From: Selenomonas sp.
Lineage (GTDB): Bacteria > Bacillota_C > Negativicutes > Selenomonadales > Selenomonadaceae
Length of the DNA: 6,390 nt
Direction: 5' to 3'
NCBI GenBank assembly: GCA_017940705.1
Contig: JAGAYB010000182.1
Span: 1-6,390 of the forward strand
Each line of letters opens with the position of its first letter. Position 1 is the stretch's first letter. A program made the position numbers and the translations under genes. Shown here piece by piece: positions 3,935-6,390 of the stretch. The notes below the pieces were generated by a model. That model made no database searches. It was not told the origin of the DNA and saw only the letters and a program-made list of their open reading frames with translations.

Positions 3935-5884
3935 ATGCTGTTAAATCGTAAATCTGTAGAATTATTGGCCCCTGCCGGTACCTGGGATGCTCTGGTAGCC
4001 GGTGTGGAGGCCGGTGCTGATGCTTGCTACCTCGGAGGCAAGCATTTTAATATGCGCATGCACGAAGGTGATTTCAACTTTGATGATGAGATGCTCAAAA
4101 AGGCCATCGCCTACACGCATGAGCATGGTGTAAAACTTTACATCACACTGAATAACCTCATCAGTGACGAGGAAATCCCGGCGCTGCGTGAATACCTCAC
4201 CTACCTCAACGAAATCCGCCCGGACGCTATTTTGGTGCAGGACTTTGCGGTACTCGAACTCATTCATGAAATGGGCATTAAAATTCCCGTGCACACGTCC
4301 GTCATGATGAACACGCACAATGAGCACGCCATTGAAAAACTCAAGGAATACGGCATCACGCGTGTCGTTGTGGGCCGCGAAATGACGCTGTCCGAACTCT
4401 CCCTTTTCCGTGAACGCACGGGCATTGAGGTGGAATACTTCATGCACGGCGATATGTGTATCAGCGAAAGCGGCCAGTGCATTCACTCCGGCGTGGTCTT
4501 TGGCCAGAGCGGCAACCGCGGCCGCTGCTTGAAACCATGCCGCTGGGCATATCAGTTAATCGATGAAAAGACAGGTGAAGTGCTCGACAAGGACAGCGAC
4601 GGTGCCTATAAGCTGGCGCTCAAAGATATGTGCATGTACCGCCATATCCCCCAGCTTATTCAGGCCGGTGTGTTCTCGTTTAAAATCGAAGGCCGTATGC
4701 GCCCCGCGCCGTTTATCCGCCGTATTGTCAGCACCTACCGCCAGGCCATTGACGCCTATATCGCTGACCCGACGGGCTGGCAGCCGGACGAAGAAGGCTG
4801 GAAGAACCTTTACGAGAACCGTGCGCGCGATTTTACGACCACCTTTGCCTTCGGTTCCCCGGATAAAAAGGACATTGGCTTTGACGGCACGCGTGAACCG
4901 CGTTTCTTCAGCGACGCCGTGAAGGAGGCCGGTTTCCAGGACGAAATCTTAAAGCAGGAACGCGATATTGACAAGTCAAATGATGACCATCGCACCCTCA
5001 GTGTCCGCGTCAACACCGTAGCCGCAGCCAAGGCTGTTATTGACAACGGTGCTGATATCGTTTATGTCGGCGGTGAAACCTTCCGCCCCAACAAGCCCTG
5101 GAGCCTCAAAGACTTTGCTGACATCATCGCTTATGCCAAAGGCAAGGCCAAAGTTGTCATCAATACACCGCGCACGACCATGCGCCGTGAATGTGGCGAA
5201 CTCGAACAGTTCTTCACCGCTCTGAAACAGCGTGAACTCAAAGCTGATGGTGTCATGGTCAGCAATCTCGGTTCTTTGAAACTGGCCAAGCGGCTGACGG
5301 ATTTGCCGGTTCAGGCTGATGTATCCTTCAACCTCTTCAACCATCTGGCAGCCAAGTTCTTGAAGGAAAACGGCCTGACCATGGGAACGGCTTCCTACGA
5401 GCTCTCCTTCGAACAGCTGCGCGAAATCGTGGAAAGCTCCGAACTGCCCATCGAAGTTGTCGTCCATGGCTCCTACGAGTCCATGATTTGCGACCACAAT
5501 ATCCCGGGCATGAGCCTGCCTTTCTTCAACGAACTCAGCAATCCCGAAGTTCTTGACCGCCATTACGCCCTGCTCGACAAAGCCGGCGAAAAACACTCCC
5601 TGCGCATTGACCAGTTCGGCCGCAACCATATCTACTTTGCCAAGGATCTCTGCCTCTATCCGTACCTTTCCAAGTTTAACGGCTTAGGCGCTTACCGCAT
5701 TGAGGCGCAGGACTACGCGCCCGAATTTGCCGGCATGGTCACCCGTATTTACCGCACAGCTCTCGATAACCTCGCGGCCGGCAAAGAGGCCTTCCATGCC
5801 GACGACCTCGAAACGCTCAAAAAAGGTCCGCGTGAACTGGGGCTTGGCACCTACCGTTTCCGCCGCAGCCGCAACTCCATCTAA
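3935..5884 (+). CDS. Long-form U32 family protein (RlhA/TrhP-like, annotated as U32 peptidase)
   Basis: The protein has 649 residues, close to E. coli RlhA (about 650), which with TrhP helps hydroxylate RNA bases (23S rRNA C2501 and tRNA U34). 'Peptidase' is the historical family name. VELLAPAGTWDALVAGVEAG (8-27) and GADACYLGG (27-35) open the TIM-barrel-like domain. The U32 signature HGDMCISESGQC (171-182) supplies Cys175 and Cys182; Cys198 and Cys202 lie in GRCLKPCRW and Cys233 in KDMCMY. Cys175, Cys182, Cys198 and Cys233 are the likely iron-sulfur ligands by comparison with the family. KIEGRMRP (250-257) is also conserved. From about 353 a second, degenerate copy of the domain begins (GADIVYVGG at 372-380, HGSYESMIC at 511-519, AKDLCLY at 569-575). 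The ATG at 3935 follows AAGGAG by 10 bases. It is the first gene of an operon with the aminotransferase 27 bp downstream. The cysteine motif looks nearer TrhP and the length nearer RlhA, so I give no symbol; the RNA target is unknown. Confidence 0.93.
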   Translation: MLLNRKSVELLAPAGTWDALVAGVEAGADACYLGGKHFNMRMHEGDFNFDDEMLKKAIAYTHEHGVKLYITLNNLISDEEIPALREYLTYLNEIRPDAILVQDFAVLELIHEMGIKIPVHTSVMMNTHNEHAIEKLKEYGITRVVVGREMTLSELSLFRERTGIEVEYFMHGDMCISESGQCIHSGVVFGQSGNRGRCLKPCRWAYQLIDEKTGEVLDKDSDGAYKLALKDMCMYRHIPQLIQAGVFSFKIEGRMRPAPFIRRIVSTYRQAIDAYIADPTGWQPDEEGWKNLYENRARDFTTTFAFGSPDKKDIGFDGTREPRFFSDAVKEAGFQDEILKQERDIDKSNDDHRTLSVRVNTVAAAKAVIDNGADIVYVGGETFRPNKPWSLKDFADIIAYAKGKAKVVINTPRTTMRRECGELEQFFTALKQRELKADGVMVSNLGSLKLAKRLTDLPVQADVSFNLFNHLAAKFLKENGLTMGTASYELSFEQLREIVESSELPIEVVVHGSYESMICDHNIPGMSLPFFNELSNPEVLDRHYALLDKAGEKHSLRIDQFGRNHIYFAKDLCLYPYLSKFNGLGAYRIEAQDYAPEFAGMVTRIYRTALDNLAAGKEAFHADDLETLKKGPRELGLGTYRFRRSRNSI

Positions 5885-5911
5885 CCTAATTATTTTTGAG
5901 GAGAGGGAAAT

Positions 5912-6390
5912 ATGGAAAGCAAAAAATTTATTGGCCCTAAGTCCATTATCGCCAAAAAGAAAAAATACATCATGCCCTGCTTAGGTCATTTCTACAAGGA
6001 ACCGGCCCAGATGGTCAAAGGTTCCATGCAGTACCTTTGGGACAGCACGGGCAAGAAATATCTGGATATGTACGCCGGCGTCTCTGTCATGAACTGCGGC
6101 CACTGCAATCCGGAAATTCTGGAGAAAATGAAAGCCCAGATTGACGAACTGCAGCATGTCTGCAATATCTACCTGACGGAAAACTTCGTGAACCTCGCGG
6201 AAAAACTGGCAGAAGTCACCCCGGGTGACCTGCAAAAATCCTTCTTCTGCTCCACGGGTTCCGAGGCCACGGAAGGTGCCTTCCTGCTGGCCTCCGTCTA
6301 CACGGGCAACAGCGAAATCATCGCCCTGCGCCACGGCCTGCACGGGCGCACCAAACTGGGCATGAGCGTCACCGGTCTTACCATGTGGCG
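5912..6390 (+). CDS. Class III pyridoxal-phosphate aminotransferase (N-terminal 159 residues, cut by window edge)
   Basis: This is the start of a fold-type I, PLP-dependent aminotransferase of class III (GabT/ArgD/AGXT2 group), typically about 430-450 residues and cytoplasmic. Visible motifs are YLWDSTGKKYLDMYAGVSV (41-59), the family's substrate-entry strand and loop, followed by GHCNPEI (63-69). Next come NIYLTE (85-90), the cofactor phosphate-binding STGSEATEGAF (114-124) and HGLHGRTKLG (141-150), equivalent to the YHGRT segment. The PLP lysine lies beyond the window. The ATG at 5912 follows GAGGAG (5898-5903) by 8 bases. The reading frame is open to the last base, so the gene is truncated only by the window. 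The N-terminal pattern resembles AGXT2-like (alanine-glyoxylate) proteins at least as much as 4-aminobutyrate transaminases, so the amino donor is not assigned. It sits 27 bp after the U32 gene and probably shares its promoter. Confidence 0.92.
   Translation, partial: MESKKFIGPKSIIAKKKKYIMPCLGHFYKEPAQMVKGSMQYLWDSTGKKYLDMYAGVSVMNCGHCNPEILEKMKAQIDELQHVCNIYLTENFVNLAEKLAEVTPGDLQKSFFCSTGSEATEGAFLLASVYTGNSEIIALRHGLHGRTKLGMSVTGLTMW

Noticed and set aside
3962..5629. Long minus-strand frames inside the U32 gene, such as 3962-4486 and 4976-5629
   Set aside because: They mirror the codon pattern of the U32 gene, have no start signals, and yield low-complexity hydrophobic/His-rich products typical of antisense frames.
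1..6390. CRISPR arrays, tRNA or rRNA genes, insertion sequences, attachment sites
   Set aside because: No regularly spaced repeats, cloverleaf or rRNA-like segments, transposase motifs or terminal inverted repeats were seen on either strand.

Overview
The window looks like a chromosomal segment from a Gram-negative-type Firmicute, most likely a Selenomonas/Mitsuokella-like member of the Negativicutes. The evidence is a T-box riboswitch, strong AGGAGG-type ribosome binding sites, sigma-A-like promoters and moderate-to-high GC coding sequence. The genus is an inference and was not tested by any search.

Left part, minus strand (1-1033): the 5' two thirds of pheS (phenylalanyl-tRNA synthetase alpha subunit) runs off the left edge. 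It is preceded by a complete T-box leader with its own promoter. The leader has a UUC (Phe) specifier, a UGGU acceptor-binding bulge and a mutually exclusive antiterminator and terminator.

Central part (1045-3430): a phenolic-acid module. A two-gene minus-strand operon encodes a phenolic acid decarboxylase (padC) followed 18 bp later by an exported alpha/beta-hydrolase. A divergent plus-strand gene encodes the PadR-family repressor. The 153-bp region between padC and padR holds two ATGT-N8-ACAT PadR boxes, a near-consensus TTGACA-17-TATGAT padC promoter and an extended -10 padR promoter. The simplest reading is that the exported esterase frees hydroxycinnamic acids from plant esters, the acids relieve PadR repression, and PadC decarboxylates them to vinylphenols. 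The esterase substrate is inferred from context only.

Right of padR (3389-3934): an intrinsic terminator, then a decayed minus-strand gene that keeps only the start and the C-terminal helix-turn-helix of a CdaR/PucR-type regulator. Its upstream region contains a small perfect palindrome and the promoter of the next operon.

Right part, plus strand (3854-6390): a TTGATA-17-TATACT promoter drives a long-form U32 'peptidase' (an RNA-hydroxylation-type family) whose two halves are recognisably duplicated. After 27 bp comes the start of a class III pyridoxal-phosphate aminotransferase that runs off the right edge.
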